A stretch of DNA of 7,913 nt from Tannerella sp. Lineage in GTDB: Bacteria > Bacteroidota > Bacteroidia > Bacteroidales > Tannerellaceae. The stretch's first letter is position 1. The number at the start of each line of letters is the position of its first letter. Shown here piece by piece: positions 6,593-7,913 of this stretch. The notes beneath the pieces were generated by a model. That model was not told the origin of the DNA. It saw nothing but the letters and a program-made list of their open reading frames with translations, and did no database searches. The stretch is from contig JAITPH010000253.1 of the NCBI GenBank assembly GCA_031289515.1, forward strand, positions 1-7,913, in the 5' to 3' direction. The position numbers and the translations under genes were made by a program.

Positions 6593-6807
6593 CGAAATGA
6601 GTGACGAAATTTATTAAACGGAATAATTTGTAGTCCGTCATTCATTTGAATATAGAATACACCTCTGTGTGTGAGGCGATTGGATTGGATTAAAAACTAA
6701 TCAAATTTATATACACCCGTGGAAATATGCTCGTTGTGAAACGTGTAAGATTTCGGAAATATCGCAATTGGGTAAATGCCGCCGTTTCGGTGGCATTTAC
6801 TTTTTTT
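6593..6807 (+). ncRNA. Candidate structured small RNA, about 215 nt, family not identified
   Basis: The segment is bounded by a Bacteroidota-type promoter (6556-6587) and a very strong intrinsic terminator (6772-6807), and has no convincing reading frame. By eye it can form a 5' hairpin in which AAATGAGTGACG (6595-6606) pairs with CGTCATTCATTT (6636-6647), 12 pairs with one G-U. This is extended inside by AAATT(T)ATT (6607-6615) with AATAATTT (6622-6629), leaving a 6-nt bulge at 6630-6635. Next come CCTC/GAGG (6662-6665, 6673-6676), GATTGG/CTAATC (6683-6688, 6697-6702) and CGTT-GTGA-AACG with a GNRA loop (6732-6743). Length and setting would suit a 6S-like or other Bacteroidales small RNA, but I recognise no diagnostic 6S, SRP or tmRNA motif. 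The start is inferred from the promoter, the end from the terminator. Confidence 0.45.
6772..6807 (+). terminator. Strong rightward intrinsic terminator
   Basis: GTAAATGCCGCC (6772-6783) pairs with GGTGGCATTTAC (6789-6800): 12 consecutive pairs with one G-T wobble and a 5-nt loop, followed at once by seven T (6801-6807). The minus strand has no T-run on the far side, so it works rightwards only. It sits 236 bp past the glycosyltransferase stop, too far to be that gene's natural end, and better marks the 3' end of the RNA candidate. Confidence 0.88.
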
Positions 6808-6842
6808 ATTCAGGCGTGTTGTAGAGACTTGCACAGGCGCGC

Positions 6843-6882
6843 AAAAAAAAAGAGACATCGTCTTTCGCAAGAAAATGTCTCT
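6843..6882 (-). terminator. Intrinsic terminator of the CoA-transferase gene
   Basis: Read on the minus strand, AGAGACAT (6882-6875) pairs with ATGTCTCT (6858-6851). Inside this is a 2x2 internal loop, a TCTT/AAGA stem and a GCGA tetraloop (GNRA type), and outside it a run of eight T (6850-6843). It begins 33 nt after the stop codon at 6915. It faces the rightward terminator at 6772-6807, so the two converging units are cleanly separated. Confidence 0.88.
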
Positions 6883-6914
6883 AAACTCAACATAAAATAT
6901 TTGTTTATGTGCAA

Positions 6915-7913
6915 CTATAACCTCTTTTGATAATTTTTCCAGTCTACGTTGTGCATGTCTCCGTTTCTTGCAAATTCCAAATGGAAAGCGAAGCAGCAAT
7001 CGAGGCTATGCGGCGTATGGTTGACGCCTCCGATATTGAGGTATTCGTTCAATAACGGACGATAGCCCGGATCAACGCAATTATCTATTATTGTACGCGC
7101 GCGCTGGATAGGCGATTTACCGCGCAGGTCGGCTACTCCGTGTTCCGTAATCATCACTTTAACAGAGTGTTCGCTATGGTCTGTATGTGATACCATCGGC
7201 ACGAAAGCGCTGATATTGCCGTTTTTGGCAGTCGAAGGCGTGGTGAAGATAGACAGATAGGCCGCGCGGGTGAAATCGCCCGATCCGCCTATGCCGTTCA
7301 TCATTTTTGTTCCCAATACATGCGTAGAGTTTATGTTCCCGAAGATATCGGCTTCAAGAGCCGTATTGATTGTTATCAATCCCAAGCGTCTGGCTATTTC
7401 GGGGTTATTTGATATTTCCTGCGGACGCAACAGGATTTTGTCCTTGAAGAAGTCGAGGCGCGAGTAAATCTCTTTCAGTGTGGGGAGGCTGACACTCAAC
7501 GAGCAACCGCTCGCAAATTTCACGCGCCCTTCGTTCATCAGTTTGATAACCGCATCCTGAATGACTTCCGTATAGACAAGGAACGGCGGTATCGCGTCGT
7601 TTTTGCCCATACTGCCCAAAACTGCGTTAGCCACATTGCCGACGCCGCTCTGTACAGGCAGAAACGAACTTGGTATGCGTCCCGCTTTCATCTCGCTTAC
7701 AAGGAAGTCGGAGACATTTTTGCCGATTGCCAGCGTCACGTCGTCGAGCGGGGCAAACTGGCTGCCGTCCGCGTCATTGTTGGTATCTACTACGCCTATG
7801 ATTTTCTTTGGGTCTACTTTCATATACGGCAGACCGATGCGGTCCGACGGACTATAGACAGGAATTTCGCGGCGTGCAGGCGGGTCTGCCGGCTCGTAAA
7901 TATCGTGCATTCC
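6915..7913 (-). CDS. Acetyl-CoA hydrolase/CoA-transferase (class I, Cat1/AarC-like), N-terminus beyond window
   Basis: The frame is open to the right edge and ends at TAG (6915-6917), showing 332 codons. Family members have about 500 residues, so the first third is missing and the Met at 7910 is internal. Class I CoA-transferases move CoA between acyl groups, typically succinyl-CoA and acetate, through a glutamyl-CoA intermediate. Counting from that Met, visible marks are GVGNVANAVLGSM (89-101), YTEVIQD (113-119) with the probable catalytic Glu115 (codon 7568-7566), and the CoA-site block NGIGGSGDFTRAAYLSIF, which is strongly conserved. EHGVADLRGKSP and the C-terminal HxPHSLD segment also fit the family. 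In a fermentative Bacteroidales the likely role is acetate and succinate/propionate metabolism, but hydrolase and transferase activities cannot be told apart here. A strong terminator follows, so it is the last gene of its unit. Confidence 0.93.
   Translation of the reverse strand, partial: GMHDIYEPADPPARREIPVYSPSDRIGLPYMKVDPKKIIGVVDTNNDADGSQFAPLDDVTLAIGKNVSDFLVSEMKAGRIPSSFLPVQSGVGNVANAVLGSMGKNDAIPPFLVYTEVIQDAVIKLMNEGRVKFASGCSLSVSLPTLKEIYSRLDFFKDKILLRPQEISNNPEIARRLGLITINTALEADIFGNINSTHVLGTKMMNGIGGSGDFTRAAYLSIFTTPSTAKNGNISAFVPMVSHTDHSEHSVKVMITEHGVADLRGKSPIQRARTIIDNCVDPGYRPLLNEYLNIGGVNHTPHSLDCCFAFHLEFARNGDMHNVDWKNYQKRL

Noticed and set aside
6702..6709. TAAATTTG on the minus strand as a promoter
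   Set aside because: It has no gene in front of it on that strand except the 3' end of the glycosyltransferase in antisense, and the region is AT-rich enough to give such matches by chance.
6727..6930. Small plus-strand frame of 67 codons (MLVVKRVRFRKYRN...)
   Set aside because: It runs through the strong terminator at 6772-6807 and the opposing terminator, so it cannot be translated as a unit from a normal transcript; composition looks random.
1..7913. CRISPR arrays, insertion sequences, tRNA genes, attachment sites
   Set aside because: I found no regularly spaced repeats, transposase or integrase motifs, tRNA T-loop signatures or flanking duplications on reading both strands.

Overview
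The window is ordinary chromosomal DNA from a member of the Bacteroidota, most likely order Bacteroidales. Three things point there. Promoters fit the Bacteroides-type pattern TTTG, about 20 nt, then TAnnTTTG. Start codons lack clear Shine-Dalgarno sequences. The proteins look like Bacteroidales versions of their families: a TopB with a DAGQEGE Toprim motif, a two-TM polyprenyl-phosphate-type GT2, and an acetyl-CoA hydrolase/transferase of fermentative anaerobes. I cannot name a genus. There are no phage, IS, CRISPR or tRNA signatures.

Layout. Positions 1-3185 (minus strand) form a tight operon transcribed leftwards: engB (ribosome-assembly GTPase), topB (topoisomerase III, sharing a 4-bp ATGA overlap with engB) and an nfeD-type membrane serine protease cut by the left window edge. 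A TATCTTTG promoter element lies just before engB. Positions 3249-4691 (minus) encode a sodium/solute symporter of unknown substrate. A 105-bp divergent promoter region separates it from a rightward pair at 4797-6536: a conserved-looking helical protein of unknown function and a GT2 polyprenyl-phosphate glycosyltransferase.

The 378-bp gap 6537-6914 is not empty. It holds a weak terminator for the glycosyltransferase, a good promoter, a roughly 215-nt segment rich in hairpins that ends in a very strong intrinsic terminator (a candidate stand-alone small RNA), and an opposing terminator for the last gene. That gene (6915 to the right edge, minus) is the C-terminal two thirds of an acetyl-CoA hydrolase/CoA-transferase.

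The genes are mostly housekeeping: DNA topology, ribosome assembly, envelope proteolysis, transport, lipid-linked sugar synthesis and acetate/succinate CoA exchange. I see no new multi-gene system. The two items most worth following are the candidate small RNA at about 6593-6807 and the unrecognised 250-residue protein at 4797-5549.
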